This document shows, piece after piece, positions 1-12,727 of a stretch of 64,000 bases of DNA. Every line of letters starts with the position of its first letter. The stretch's first letter is position 1. The stretch is from Cunninghamia lanceolata (Eukaryota > Streptophyta > Pinopsida > Cupressales > Cupressaceae), in assembly GCA_027924645.1 (NCBI GenBank), contig BSBN01000047.1, forward strand, positions 9,176,001-9,240,000, in the 5' to 3' direction. Both the position numbers and the translations under genes were made by a program. The notes below the pieces were generated by a model. It searched no databases. It saw nothing but the letters and a program-made list of their open reading frames with translations, and was not told the DNA's origin.

Positions 1-1417
1 GTTCACAAGCCAGGGCCAAACACACACTTAACCAACAGGCTCCATCAAATATCAGTCAGTTGCAAGACCTGACATACTGACAGAACTGGCAGGTTGAACT
101 AGACATATCATGCATCCTGATCGAGGATGATGACTTGAGATGTGGGACCTTAAGTTATCTCCGGAACAACTTATCCATTGGGTTTAGGGCACGCTCAGAC
201 CTATTAATTCAGGTGGAGTCGATGCCTGGTACCTGCATCCTGCAACAAATGACACAGTCAAGCATATATAGACACACAAAAGTTGACACTAGGTGAAAAA
301 GGAATCACAATATCACAGGGCACTCGCAAGCGAGTGATACGACATCATCCTTTCCACATCATATCAATCTAGATTCGATAACGCATAACCGTAACCAAAT
401 CAAATCTACCTCATTATCTGAATAGAACATACATTGAACATATAGGTGCATGAAATTGAATAAGTCTCAGAAGTACCATCATAACAATTAAATCTAACAT
501 AATCGGTCCATGAGATCCATTCTAACATATACCAATTGTAGTAAGATCGACATCTTAAACATTGGAATGCAAAACAATGTCAAAGCCTACATTATCAGCG
601 TCGCAATGGAGATTATCAATAGAACACATTAACTATCATATGAAACCACACATGGATGAAACATCTATCAATATTGTACAACATCAATTGTTTACCTTAC
701 CTTAATTATTCCTGTTATTATACCTTCATATTCATGCGCCTTGATCAGTTCACCTGTACATCCAAAGTGCGAACGGAGGGGCACTACAGTTATTTTAATC
801 AATCTAGGTGCATAGTCGAACATATTCTTGTGGCAATAATTACTTTAATTGTCCATATTTAACATTTAATTTATTTTTTAGTGGTTTGGCTTGGTAGGAG
901 ATATATTCTTTTAATTAATTATTTCCTATGTATGTCAAAGAGGTGTTATGCTGCCAGATTTTTCTGGATATCTAGAAGGGTTGAATAAATGCCTTATTTA
1001 TGCATTAATGTGATTTAATTGCTTTCGGCATATATTATGGTTTAGATGAATTTATTTAATCTTTTTATACTATAGTTTTTAGGTTTTGGATTTCAACACA
1101 TGTCGAAATCCCTCCACTTCACTTAGGAAACTTAGGGTTAGCTTCAAAATCTAGTCTAACCCTATTGGCAACGCTCCTCGCGTCACATAACCCCTTTAAT
1201 AGGCTTAATCTTGCAGGGGTTACGAAAGGTATTCGCATTACTCCGACACTTGAATGACATGTTTGCCTTTGTGCGTATGCCACCAAGCATGCTAATGCGT
1301 TCGAGGGGGTTTCTAGGGATGCGTGGAAAACTTTTTGGTATTTCGTGTCATGACCACATGATAAATGGGGACATGACACGTGTGTTGTGACCACATGGGA
1401 AATGTGGGCATGAAATT
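1..1417. other. Non-coding stretch, possibly an old LTR
   Basis: No reading frame here resembles a known protein; the frames of 60-113 codons lack any motif I recognise. The stretch is AT-rich between about 860 and 1080. It ends just before a primer-binding-site-like sequence, so its right part may be the end of a degenerate LTR. Around 1347-1383 an imperfect inverted repeat (GTGTCATG then CATGACAC) could form a hairpin. I could not find a matching partner LTR in the window, so the assignment is inference. Confidence 0.3.
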
Positions 1418-1430
1418 TAGTATCAGAGCC
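1418..1430 (+). other. PBS-like site (initiator-Met tRNA type)
   Basis: TAGTATCAGAGCC differs by one base from TGGTATCAGAGCC, the primer site complementary to the 3' end of plant initiator tRNA-Met used by many LTR retrotransposons. It would mark the end of an LTR at about 1415. No gag follows; only a short Arg/Ser-rich start (ATGCTGTCGAG near 1511) is seen. Confidence 0.4.
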
Positions 1431-3326
1431 CAAGTTTAAACACTGGGCTTGTTTGGACACATTATTTATTTCACAATTTTAATTAATTTGTAAATACCTT
1501 GTTCATGTAGGATGCTGTCGAGATCAAGGCGAGCACACTCACATACCAGTAAGTCCGTTTTGAGGATAATAGTGAGTTGGTTGTGATACCTTTTGGGTGT
1601 TAGCGGTTAGGTGTTGTGATCAACCTGTATGATTGACATAGATGTTTTTGAAGGATTGTCTTGGGCGATATAAAGCCTCGCATTAAACTTGAGAGTAAAT
1701 TGTGAGCCGCCTTGGAAAATTTTTAGATTATGAAAGTTGGTGATTGTAGTTGGATTTTGGTAGTATCCATGAAGATATTGCTACTTACTAGGGAGCACTA
1801 AGGAACCCACTTCGAAGGTGACTTTTGAGATACATGACTTTTGGCAATCTTTTCCAAGCACATCCTAGGTTGCCTGGAAGTTGTGGGTGTCTGTGTAGTT
1901 GGGGTGTTTCTTGACCTGGGTTAAGAGTGTGATCACCATCCCTCTCCTCTCATTGTTACTATGTTATATATGTAATGTTGAAATGTGCAATTTTGGTTAA
2001 CTTATTGAAGTTGATTCTCTACTTATTGATGAAATTTTTATTGTGTTCGAAACTGACAGTATTGAGTCTATTTATTTGGGTTGCTTAGTTGACTTACTTT
2101 CTTGTAGTCCCCTTACCTCAAGGACTTGTTTAATTGTATTTTGATTGAATTTTGAATGATTGGTTTTGGCACCACTTTTGATATTGACTTATCTTTTAAA
2201 ATTGAATTATCTTTTGGATCTTAATTCTTCTGAATTTCATTCGTTAAACTTATTCAAGACTTATCTTTTTACAAGCTTTTATTTTGAGGATCCTTGTATT
2301 GATGGTTTTGCTGGTACCTATGTAGTGTTGTGAACTATGTAACCTATGACCCATAAGGGGTGCTTGGTGAGAGGTAGCTGGGAATAGTCAGTCTTGGTTG
2401 GCGTCGTAAGCTCGAAGTTGTTTAGTGGATTGCTAATGGTGGTTTGACCTTGTGTTGTGTTGAAAAGTGTTTTGGTGCTATCCCATTTTGGGAGGTTGAG
2501 TCTTTATGATTCAAGAATGGGTGCTAATAAGGTTCAAAGGAGTTGATAGGTTGGAAAACCTTCAGATCCTTCTATTTTTGTGTGGATCTACTATACACGT
2601 GATGTTGGATCCCTTGTTTTAAGAGGCTTTGTGATTGCTTTGATCGACTAGAAGTTGGACCTGCGTGATTTGTAGTGGTATAGGTGTTTAGGTTTGCCCC
2701 TTGATGCTAGGGATGATTGGACATGATTTGGTTCCTACTTATTCTATAAGTTTGATTCAGGTAGTCTAGTGGGGACCTATGGATCGATGGGAAAGCCAAG
2801 ACTTCAGAGTCTCATACTTTTTGTTTGGGATCTTGTGTGTATAGCTTAGCATCGGCGGTAAGTTGATGTGATGCATGGTTGGGGCTTGAATGTTGGTTTT
2901 AGGGCTAGTTGGTTGACCCAGCTTCCTTTTGGTTGTTCTATGTTAGTTAGGTTTTTGGAGGAATAAGAGAGACTTGGGGTATGAGTCAGTTAAGTTATTG
3001 TTGAAGGCCTCTCGTAACAATAACCTTCTGGGTAGTCCCCACTGTGCTTGACCTTGAATTAATTGGCAGTATATCCTTGGACATCTAATGCTCTTGTATC
3101 TTTTTAGGCTCGTAAAGTGTTGGAGTATGTGTTGTGTTAGATTCTTAACCCCTCCTAGTCAGAGGAGGGTATCCTTGAGATTATTGCTAGTCATTACTAT
3201 TTAAGTTCTTTTGGTTCCTTACTTTTATGCCGAAATCAATCTGAGTCCAATGCCATTTAGAATTGGCTTGTAGGTGGGTTACTCTACGAATCTTCCATGT
3301 TAACTTCTAGGAGGAAGTTTATCTCT
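1431..3326. other. Non-coding, probably decayed retroelement interior
   Basis: About 1.9 kb with no supported gene. It lies between a PBS-like site on the left and a polypurine/LTR-start-like site on the right, so it may be the eroded or deleted interior of a non-autonomous LTR element. No RT, integrase or protease motif could be read on either strand. Confidence 0.3.
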
Positions 3327-5552
3327 AGGGGTGGAGGATGTGAGGACCACCTTTGTGTGTCTAGATTAGTTGTGTTTGTAGACCCCATAGATGCAGACTT
3401 TCTTGACTCTATCCCTATATTTTGATTTGGTTAGATTAGTATGTTGTGGTGTGACTATATCCTAATTTTACATTTCACTGATGATTATTTGACATGTGAT
3501 ATTTATTTTTATACTATTAGAATTATTAGTTGTGAAATTATTAAATGGAATTGTTATGTGATTTTGATCTTGAGTTAGAGTTTAGAAATGCAGTTAAATT
3601 ATAAATCTTATTAATGATGCTTTGTGATTTTAATAATGTTTTAAATGATTATGCAATATCATGAGTGTATGCATTTTCCTTGCTTCCACTATGATATATA
3701 TGTTGGATTAATCTGTTTGTTCAAGTGCATAGGTGATTTTCCATGCCACAGAAAATTAGAGATCAATCGCACACCTAATGTGAATCCCATGTTAGACCAA
3801 TCTAGTCCTAGGAGGGACCAAGATCATGTGTGAATTATATGATTCTTTTGTAAATGTCTGCATTTTAATTATTTGGTTTAGGTTCCACCTCTTTTGTATT
3901 ATTTACTTGAAGTGTTGTAAAAATATGTGATTTAATATACACCACTTCGTGTCTTTTATTTTGATGGCCATTTTATGTGATTTTCTACTTCCTAAGGTGT
4001 TTATTATGGGCTAATTTTGATCCTAGGTGGTACCCCTAGGGTCTAGGGCCCATTTGAACATGCCAAACCCTAGGGTAACATCTGTCTAGTCACTTTAACT
4101 TTAGCCTGAAGTAAAGTGAAGAAATTCAAATTTGAATTGGAGTGGAGGATGAGTCATGCATTCAAACATGACCCACTCCTATTCCCAAGGCATGGATTCT
4201 CATCACCTTGAAGACTTGGGGAGTCTTCAAGATCCCCAAGTGTATGGAACCCTCCTCTAATGCTCTCACACATGTGTGAGAGCATCTTGGAGTGAATGGG
4301 CCTCCCATAGAGAATAGGGTAATGACATGTGTTATTCTTTATCCTCTTAGAGCCATCTTGAGAGATGCCACCTCTCCACCTTTGCTCACACATGTAGAGA
4401 GATTGAGGCTAGGATGGATGGGAGAGTGACACATGTCACCTCCACGTTCTATGATCCTTGCAAGTGGACTGGGAGGAGGAAGGAGAAGGTGGCATGTGTC
4501 ACCTGCTCATTCCTCAAGGCTTTGGAATGAAGCCTATATTACTTCCTCTTTGTGAGAGGAAGGGGGTTCTTTTACTTGTTTTTTTTGCTATTTTGGAGGT
4601 GTTTTGGAGAGTAAGTTTGGAGATCTTGGAAGGAAGACTTGAAGGAGGAGTTTGGAGAGCTCTTCTACAACTTCTTTCCATTATTGGGCTATCATAGGTA
4701 GTCTTCAAGGTATGAAGTCTTTCCCATGTATTTAATTTTCTATGTGTGGTTGGAGTTTCTTTGTGTGTTTGCATTTTGTTTGGTGTTGGAATTTTTTTTA
4801 CGGGTGTTTGAATGAGACTACCATTCTTGGTGTGTCCATTCATGTGAGGGGTGGGAGAGGAGTGAACCTCCTCGAGGTCACCCTCTTTGTATTGGCATAT
4901 TGTGGCCTTGAGGGCAATTTAGAGAAGTATGGTGATTATTTTTATGGCATGATTGCCTTGGAGTGATATATTTTCATTGAAGTATTTTAAGCTTGAGGCC
5001 TTGTTTTGGAGTATCATGAGATTTGGTTTTGTAGGAGTGAACCTCTTGAGTAGAGAGAGTCCATTCTTAATGCAGCACACAACATACACTCAATAGAATT
5101 GTGCCATTAAACATATGAGAGCCAAAGATTTGGAAGCTGGAACATAAAAAAAACTTCTATTCATCAACTCTGCTACTACAATGAGAGAAAACTCTCTTAT
5201 ATCCAAGAAAACAAAGAAAAAACAAAAAGTTACCTTTTTTGGCAGATTTTGATAATTGTCAGATTTTGCCATTTTAGGTAATTTTACAATCATATCTTGA
5301 GAATCTAATTTTTTCCCAAAAGCTTCCTAAAACTAAGGTAGGATGAAAGGCCAACTAATATTCTAAATTTGAAACATGAGTTTTGATTTATTACAAAAGC
5401 AACTTTTTAAAAATCTAGAAAAAAACACTAAATTGCCATTTTGAGGGCCAAGATGAAAGTTTCAAGCCCTAAAAAAGTGCATCCACCTATAAAATTTCGT
5501 AAAAAACCCACATTTGAGTCAAAAGTTATGACCTTCGGAAGTCCCTGCATCA
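3327..5552 (+). repeat. Candidate LTR-like region after a polypurine-like tract
   Basis: A purine-rich tract (AGGGGTGGAGGA, 3327-3338) is followed by TGTGAGGACC, the usual arrangement of a 3' polypurine tract and LTR start in plant Ty3/gypsy elements. Downstream the sequence looks like an LTR promoter and leader: TATATTA near 4535, then G/A-rich sequence. No second copy occurs in the window, so the LTR call is unconfirmed. The right edge is where E1 LTR sequence begins abruptly. No gene seen. Confidence 0.3.
4207..4284. other. Hairpin cluster with a perfect 24-bp palindrome
   Basis: CTTGAAGACT (4207-4216) pairs with AGTCTTCAAG (4222-4231). CTTGGGGA (4215-4222) pairs with TCCCCAAG (4233-4240). 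The two stems overlap and exclude each other. Positions 4261-4284 are a perfect palindrome with half-site TGCTCTCACACA. Function unknown; they may be promoter or leader structures of an LTR. Confidence 0.7.
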
Positions 5553-7137
5553 GATGTATGGAAAAAGCGGAAAAGGGAGGGAACTTTAGTTTGATTTCTT
5601 GCATAAAGTGCTTGTATGTTTAAGGATACAAAGAAGACATACAAACAAAACATACAAGAAGACATACAAGGAAAAAGGTATGTATGCTTAGTTAAACTAA
5701 TGGTAAAAAGTTTTAAAATGCAAACACTGCAACAGGAGGCTGAACTATTCATGCATTAATTGCTGTAATTAATGCCATTAATTGATATAATTAATGTCAA
5801 TCTAACATTCAGAAGAGGTATAAATTGACTAAAGCGACGTGAATTTTAAAATCTTTTTTTATGTCTGTTAGTAGGTGTATAGGTATATGGAAGGTGGAGC
5901 TTTAATGGTGATGTCATGACAAAGGGCAGATCGGATCGCAAAAGGAAGTGAAAGGAGTAAAGGTTTTCAATGAGAAGAGGTATGCAGGTGGAAAGAAGCA
6001 TTATTAAAAGGGCAAAGCAAGAAAAGATATTTCACGGGATTTGTTAGGGTTTCCAAAGGGCATCCTTACGCTCAGTATGGGTATGCTGCTCAGAGATTTT
6101 GGCAGGACTCATTTTCCACAGTTGATGCTACACTTGAGATATAGATCGATGATCAACTAGGGTTTTGGGAACCAGATTGGGGATAATCAAATCCATATAT
6201 TGAGCCCCTTTACTTGGTAATGAGTTACATAGGGATTTGTAGAACAGAGCTGGAAGTTGTCATTTGTCTTAGCATTTTAAATAGAAGAACATTTTAGTTT
6301 AGAATAGAAGGAGGTCGCCTGTGTCTACACTAAGGAACGCGTGGAATGTCCAGCTTTCTTATTGTGTATGTAAAGCATTGTAAGTTTTCTGTGAAGTTGA
6401 TTAATGAAGTTAAGAGTCATTCATACATTATAAATCATATGTGACTGTGTTTTGAATATAAATGAATATGGAATTCTACGTCTATATTCAGAGTGTCTTT
6501 TGGCTCTTCTTTGTATTTGAAATAATATCTCTTAAAGCTTGCAATCTTGAATGTATGTTTGTGAAAATACTTAGGGCTTACATTTAAAGGTTTAGTATGT
6601 GGATTTAATCAAGTTTTCTATACTGCTTACAACCTGAATAACAAAGCATTTAGATCCTGTAGTAGAATGAAGTTTAATTTAGATTTCTCTAAACTTTTCC
6701 CAAACATTTGAAATTCTTAGCTTAAACGCAGAGATTTAAAAGCAGATTTTTCTGATATTTGAAGGAAACATGAACAACTGAGTTGTTATTTGGCAATTTT
6801 CATAATATTCAAAAAGAAAAACTTATGTTAATATAAATCATATAAAGCTTTGTGATATAGTAGTAAATTTATGCAAAGAGAGATAATATGTTAATTTTTG
6901 TGATAAGTTTTGCATAATTCGAGTCCAGTGAGTCATAAAACATCTTAAATCAAGTAAAGCCCCTTGTATATTACAGCTTCACATTAACCTACTAAATTAT
7001 CTACAAGGTCAAGACCTGACCATATAGAAACATGGGATTAAGTAATCTTAATTCATTTCTTCATATCTTTCAAGATAGTTAGGTTCATTTTGTGAATTTT
7101 AACTGTTGTTATGAATGTGTAAAAATAATCATCAATA
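5553..7137 (+). repeat. E1 5' LTR, 5'-truncated
   Basis: About 1585 bp that align base for base by eye with 28423-29986, starting at GATGTATGGAAAAAG and ending TCAATA (TCAACA in the 3' LTR, a C-to-T change). It keeps only the last few ATACAA motifs (5625-5690). Sequence left of 5553 has no counterpart in the other LTR, so the junction is a truncation or rearrangement. The frames of about 60-77 codons here are non-coding. Confidence 0.85.
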
Positions 7138-7142
7138 GTTTT

Positions 7143-7161
7143 TGGCACTAGAAGAAGGGCC
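7143..7161 (+). other. E1 primer-binding site (degenerate)
   Basis: TGGCACTAGAAGAAGGGCC starts five bases after the LTR end. It is a decayed version of the sites in E4 (TGGCACACCTAGTGGGACC) and E2 (TGGCACGCCCGGTGGGACTC). This PBS class is typical of Tat/Ogre-type elements, for which a tRNA-Arg primer has been proposed; I have not verified the tRNA. Confidence 0.6.
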
Positions 7162-7329
7162 TAATTAGAGTTAAGGTTTGTTCTAAGTAAAGTTGGCTCA
7201 TAATAGTGGTAGAGTGACTAGGTCTAGATCTAGTTCAGAAGATATATTTGTGCAATTACCTGATAAAAGGCAAAGTAAGAGTCCTTTGACTTGGAATCTA
7301 GAATATCACACACATGAGGTTCATCTGGG

Positions 7330-8960
7330 ATGCCTCCTGGATCACCTTTTAGTATCCATAACATTGTGAGTCCTGCAAGTTCTTCATTTAGATCTTTAAA
7401 TCTTGGTTCAGGTCCACCTAGAGGTCCCAGTCCTCCCAGAAATCCAAATCCACCAAGAAATCTAGGTATTCCCCAAGGTCCAGGTCAAGCACAAGTACCT
7501 GCAATGGCTTACTTTAATGTTAATTCTCCCATAACATTCCCTAATTATCATGAGATGCCAAAGAATCCTGAAAAGATATGTCCTAAATTCCAGTTGCATC
7601 AGGATCCAGAAGATCACATTAGGATATTTAAGGAGGCATGCTTTAGGGCTAGGTTAGAATATGAGGATGTGTGTAGGTTGTTTCCTTACACCTTCAGTGA
7701 ATAGGCTTCTAACTGGTATGTTAACTTGACTAACGATTACATTTCTTCTTGTGTACTTATGGAAGAAATATTTTTGTCTAGATTTAGAGGTCCAATGATC
7801 CTTCCACCTTATATCACAAATTGGCTGCAATTAAGAAAGGTGAAGGAGAGTTGATTGACAATTTTAATGATAGGTTTCGAAAGGCCTATTCTAGGTTGGT
7901 AGCTCCTTACACAGTAAATGCAGATACATTGTTAGCCATGTATTATGTTGCCTTAGATCCACTAATGGCTATGTTTGTCAAAAGAAAAGTTAACATAGAT
8001 ACAATATTCAAGGCTTATAAGGAGGCAGCCTCAGTAAACTAGGAGATGAGGCAAACAACTTATAATCCAATTCTTAATGGAGGAAATCTTGGGATACAAA
8101 ATCAAACACAACCTTGGAATGGAGTCCCTATAGATAACACTCCATTATTGAATCCAGTTCCTACATACACACCTGTGTATAGTCCTGCCCTAGTCCAGGC
8201 CATATTCCCTTATACTGGTAACACTGCCAATAATAATCAGAGTAATGGTCAATCTTTCTTCTAACCTCCTCAAGATACATTTGTGGCAAAGGCACAAGAG
8301 GAAAGAGAAGAAATCAAAGAAATTACTGCACACTTGAGAAGATTGACTACTAAAATGACACAACTGAGAAATAAAAATTTCTATGGTAGAAACAACCAAG
8401 GATATAGTTAAAACCATAACCAAAGCTATAGTCAGAACTACAACCCAAACCATAACCAGGATCATAATCAGAATTATAACCAGGGTCAAAGTTCAAATTA
8501 AAACCAGAATTACAATCAGAATTAAAATCACAATCCAGGACAACTGATACAAAATAGAGGACCTGTGGTAGATAATAGGGTTGGGGGTAACAACAATGGG
8601 AATCAAAACCAACCAAGGCCACCTAAGACATAGAACACAGGGCCAAATAATGGCACTCTAGCTTCTCCATTTGATAATTTAGATAATCAGGATACAAAAC
8701 AAACAACTAGAATTCAAATGGCTAATATAGCATTGAAGAGTTGGTGCAAAATTCATAATAACAGTGCCCATGTTGAACTAGATTATCCTCAGTTCCATTT
8801 AGCAACTAGTATTTTCAATGTAGATGTACAGGCTCCCACTTCTGAGTTTCTCATTCCCAAAGGTAATGAAGTAGTGCCCTCAGGATATGAGGCTACTTTA
8901 GTCTTTAGAGACTTTTACCTTTGTAATTGGAGAAGAAGAGGATCAATTGTTAGAGGATGA
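7330..8960 (+). pseudogene. gag: E1 gag (capsid/nucleocapsid), decayed
   Basis: Encodes the virus-like-particle protein. The N-terminus is Pro/Gly/Arg-rich (PPR-type repeats at 7420-7490). The core around 7590-7735 has the retrotransposon Gag pattern (FPYTF, a stop, then ASNWY). After a frame change near 7800 the frame runs 7821-8960. The C-terminal third (8050-8640) is strongly Asn/Gln-rich with repeated NQNYNQ-like units. A zinc-knuckle-like motif follows near 8742 (W-C-K-I-H then H, with Tyr where the last Cys is expected). Stops include TAG at 7702, 8040 and 8632 and several TAA, mostly where Gln would fit. Non-functional. Confidence 0.8.
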
Positions 8961-9247
8961 ACCTTATTTTTGTGAGAACCTATATCCTGAATTAGCCTTT
9001 GTACTAAATGCATTTTAGTTTCCCTTTGAAACTAAAAATGAAGTGTTATATGAAACAGAAGAGGTACAGGCTTTTCAGTAGTCAAACAAAAATCACACCT
9101 ACAATTTGAGAAATAACACTAGGCTAGGAGGTCCTTTCACTACTTCCCCTCCTAACAATTTCAATACTCCCCCAGATCAAAACACTAGTAATAATCCTGC
9201 TATACTGAAGGCTAATCGTCATGCAAATAATGAAACAGTAACACAAA

Positions 9248-10000
9248 ATGTCCAAACAGGTAAAACAGAGAGTAGAAACAATGAGGTTGATGAGTTACTT
9301 GTTAGAAGAGATAAAGAAAATCAAGGTTAGTATACCTTTTTGTGAATTATTGAAAAGTCCAAGAGTCAGAAATGCTTTCATAAAATCCTTGGATACATCT
9401 GTGACAGGTGAGGTTTCTACTAATGTGAATGTTCCTAATAGAAATTTGCAGCCCAAAGAAAAGAGTGGGAAAATTGAATAGCCTTCCAACACGAATGTGG
9501 TGATGTATGCATATAAGAAGGAGGCCCCTCCTTTCTTGTTAACCATTAGGATGTGTGGAAAGAACATACATAATTGCATGGTAGATTTTGGTGCATCAGC
9601 TAATGTAATCCCTTTAGGAATATGCAAAACTTTAGGGCTGACTCCTACTAAATCTGCTAAGGTTGTTACACAATTGGATAAAACTGAGGTTAATGTGATA
9701 GGAGAACTGATGCATATTCAAATGCAATTAGCCTCAGATCCTAGTGTAAGTCAATTTATTGACGTTCAGATAGTAGATATACCTATGAATTATGGGGTGT
9801 TGTTGAGTAGAGACTAGTCAAAAACATTGAATGGATATATGGCCACTGATTTTTCACATATGTGGTTACCTTGGAGAGGTGTTCCAAATCAGATCAGGAC
9901 AGAAGCAGAACCTAGGATGAAACACATGATTACATAATACAATAGGACTAATGAGATATTATATGCTTCTATTGAACCTATTGTTTATAGAATCACTAAC
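9248..10000 (+). pseudogene. E1 aspartic protease with upstream linker motif
   Basis: The frame starting 9248 carries a linker (SIPFCELLKSPRVRNAFIKSL) that matches the conserved segment before protease in Tat-like elements (compare E2 near 20800 and E4 near 38930). After a TAG at 9478 the same frame encodes the protease: MVDFGASANVIP near 9580-9610 is the active-site motif D-[ST]-G-A, with Phe where Ser or Thr is expected, so the enzyme would be impaired. It continues through VLLSRD, where TAG at 9815 replaces an expected Trp (LLGRDW). The family cleaves the Gag-Pol polyprotein. Region 10000-10367 holds only degraded linker sequence. Confidence 0.78.
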
Positions 10001-10367
10001 AAGGGAGTACAAATTGAAGAAATCCTAATGTTAAATTTTAGAGAAAAACATGTCAGTAAGGAAACAATATTGTTCATTGAGTCTGATGGAAATTCTTCTG
10101 ATGAAGAAAGCAATGCAATAAACAATTTTGGTCAGGTCATTAGACAAGAAATGGAAAAGTGCATGGAACAAAATATTCCAGTTCAATGCAAATTATATAA
10201 AAAACATGTGTAGAGTTCATGATAAACCTCATTCTGAAGAAAATTGTGGAATGTGCAGAGATATTATTGAATATTAATACATAAAATGCACAAAGGGGGT
10301 AGGACTGCAAGAAGGAAAGGTTAATCCTAATCAACCAGAGAAACACTTTCAGAATAACATAGATGTA

Positions 10368-11099
10368 TTGATCCCAAATTTAAAAGAAGAAACAAAGGAC
10401 AAGAGTATTTGTCATTCTGATTTACAAACTAAAAGTATAAATATGCAAGTAGGTGAAAATGAATTGCCTATGAATGAACAAGATAGCACCTCACATGTGA
10501 TAGAAAAAGCAAAACATGCCAAAGTAAAGGGTCAAAAGAATAAAGATGGCATGTGGACACTGAAATGTGATGGATCTAAATCTAAACAGGGTGCAGGTGT
10601 AGGTGTGGGGCTTATAGATCCTCATGGTAAGTCATATTTAGTAGCATATAGGGTACAATTTTCTTGTACTAACAACGTTGCAGAATATGAAGCTTTGATT
10701 TATGGACTTGTTATGGCTATCAAGAAAAAGGTAAAAATGATCAGGGTATTTTCAAATTCTGAGTTAGTGGTTAGGCAAGTGAGGAAATTGTATGCATGCA
10801 ACTACAAAAAGATGGTTTGTTACATGCATAGGGTGTGAGATTTGATAGATTCATTTGATGCTTTCAACATAGAACATATCCCTAGAGAATTGAACCATAG
10901 ACCAGATGCATTAGCAGTTGCTGCTAGCACTTTAGAACACTTAACACTATCAGGTTTAAAAAGATTTACTATTGAATTAGTAAATGTTCCTAGCATACTA
11001 GATAATGTTACTCATTTTCAGGTATTTGAAGGAGATAAACAAATTATAGATTTTCTAACTTATAATGAGGTCTTTGAAGCTCAAATTATTGATGAATAG
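10368..11099 (+). pseudogene. E1 second RNase H (archaeal-like), upstream of RT
   Basis: An RNase H fold of the type found in Tat elements. Catalytic positions read by eye: Asp in LKCDGSKS (near 10565), Glu in VAEYEALIYGL (near 10685), Asn where Asp is expected in FSNSELVV (near 10755), and Asp in HRPDALA (near 10900). The cofactor-binding style segment SCTNN is intact. One TGA (10836) and a final TAG (11097) interrupt an otherwise continuous frame that runs straight on into RT, so it was part of one polyprotein. It lies before RT, not between classical RNase H and integrase. It would remove RNA from the RNA-DNA hybrid during reverse transcription. Confidence 0.8.
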
Positions 11100-11111
11100 G
11101 AAAGGCCTGAT

Positions 11112-12717
11112 GTGTCTTGGGATGAGGAAGACATAATCAATCTGAAAAGCAATTTCTTACCCAAGGGAGTGATTGAGTTAGAACAAATTTTTGATTTTGA
11201 TGGGGTAGTAAGACAAAAAGATTTGCCCAAAATCGAGGGAGGTAAGTGTGATCCATATAACCTTGGAACAGAGCAAAGTCCACAAAATATACTTATTGGA
11301 AAGGCTTTCTCTGAAGAGTTGAGAAAAGAAATTGTGGATGTTCTGAAAGAGTACAAACATGTCATAGCATGGATATATGAAGATTTGAAGACATATGATA
11401 CATCCATCATAACTCATGTGATACCCTTGAAACCAGATGTTAAACCATTTAGGCAGAAACAAAGGCCTATGAATGCTATTTTAGAGCCTTTAATCTTTGA
11501 AGAAGTGAAAAAATTGCTATCTGCCAGAATAATTTTCCTAGTCAGACATTCAACTTGGGTAGCTAATTTACTACCTGTGAGAAAGAAAAGTGGAGACATT
11601 AGGTTATGCGTAGATTTTAGAAATTTGAACAAGGCATCTGAAAAAGATAATTATCCCCTACCTCCAATAGATGAAGTGTTGCAATCAGTGAATGGGGCTA
11701 AAATGATGTCTTTCTTAGATGGATTCTTAGGATATTACCAGGTCCTAATAGATCAAGAGTATAGATTGAAGATAACTTTTACTTGTAAATGGGGAAATTA
11801 TGCATACATAAGAATGCCTTTTGGTCTGATCAATGCAGGTGCCACATTTCAATGAGCTATGGACATTACATTCCATGGATTATCAGGTAAGTGCATTGTT
11901 ATTTATATGGATGATTTAACTGTTTACTCTAAAGATGCATCCACTCATGCTGAAGATCTAAGAAGAGTACTTAAAAGATGTGAAGGTACAGGATTTCCCT
12001 TAACCCAAAGAAATATTCATTTGGCGTAGCTGAAGGAAAATTATTAGGACATGTCATTTCTGAAAATGGGATATCTATTGATCCTGATAGAATAGAAGGA
12101 ATAAAGAAATTACTATTACCAAATAGTAAGAAAGAACTAAAGTCAATTTTTGGTAAGGTTAGTTTTGTTAGGAAGTTTATTACAGGGTTTGCAGAAATAG
12201 TGCAACCATTGAATGCCATGTTGAAGAAGGATGCAAAGATAGAACGGACCCCAGTAGCTAAAGCTGCATTTGAAGATATTAAGGAGGCCATTTATGATGC
12301 TCCTGTGTTGACAAGTCCAAATTATACAAAGCCATTTTACATCTATTCTTTTGCATCCTCACATTCAGTTGTAGCTGCTTTGACACAAAAGGGAGAAGAC
12401 AACGAAGAAAAACCTATAGCCTTCATGAGTGTACCTCTGAAGGATGCATAGCTAAAATATCTTAATACAGAAAGATAGGCATTTGTATTAGTAAGAGTAG
12501 TGAAAATGTTTAGACATTATATCTTATGAAGTCAAGTTAAGGCCATAGTACCAGATGCAACTATTAAGATGCTGCTGATGTAAAATGAGCCTGGAGAGAA
12601 AAGAACCGAATGGATTACAACATTGCAAGAGTTTGATATGGAAATCATTCTAATTAAGTTAGTTAGAGGACAAGCATTAGTGCAGACCATAGAAAACACA
12701 GATCCAAATTTGGTGAA
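11112..12717 (+). pseudogene. pol: E1 reverse transcriptase and classical RNase H
   Basis: RT motifs in order: WVANLLPVRKKSGDIRLCVDFRNLN, YPLPPIDEVL, FLDGFLGYYQ, MPFGLINAGATFQ, then TGA at 11853 where Arg is expected (CGA to TGA), then the active site YMDD at 11904-11915. A frameshift near 11980 moves the thumb/connection region (GKLLGHVISENG) into another frame. The RNase H follows (ENEEKPIAFMS, NTERQAFVL), but the first catalytic Asp of the family motif YTDAS is replaced (IYSFAS). Stops at 12449, 12476 and 12718 are TAG in Gln contexts. Dead copy. Confidence 0.88.
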
Positions 12718-12727
12718 ATAGCAGTAT

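Noticed and set aside
656..4966. Small host genes among the 60-113 codon frames in the left 5 kb
   Set aside because: No conserved motif, no splice-like structure supporting longer proteins, and overlapping frames on both strands near 4458-4843.
8190..8622. Minus-strand frames opposite the Asn/Gln-rich gag
   Set aside because: They are the complement of the AAT/CAA-rich gag repeats (Val/Ile/Leu and Tyr/Asp/Gly runs) with no independent support.
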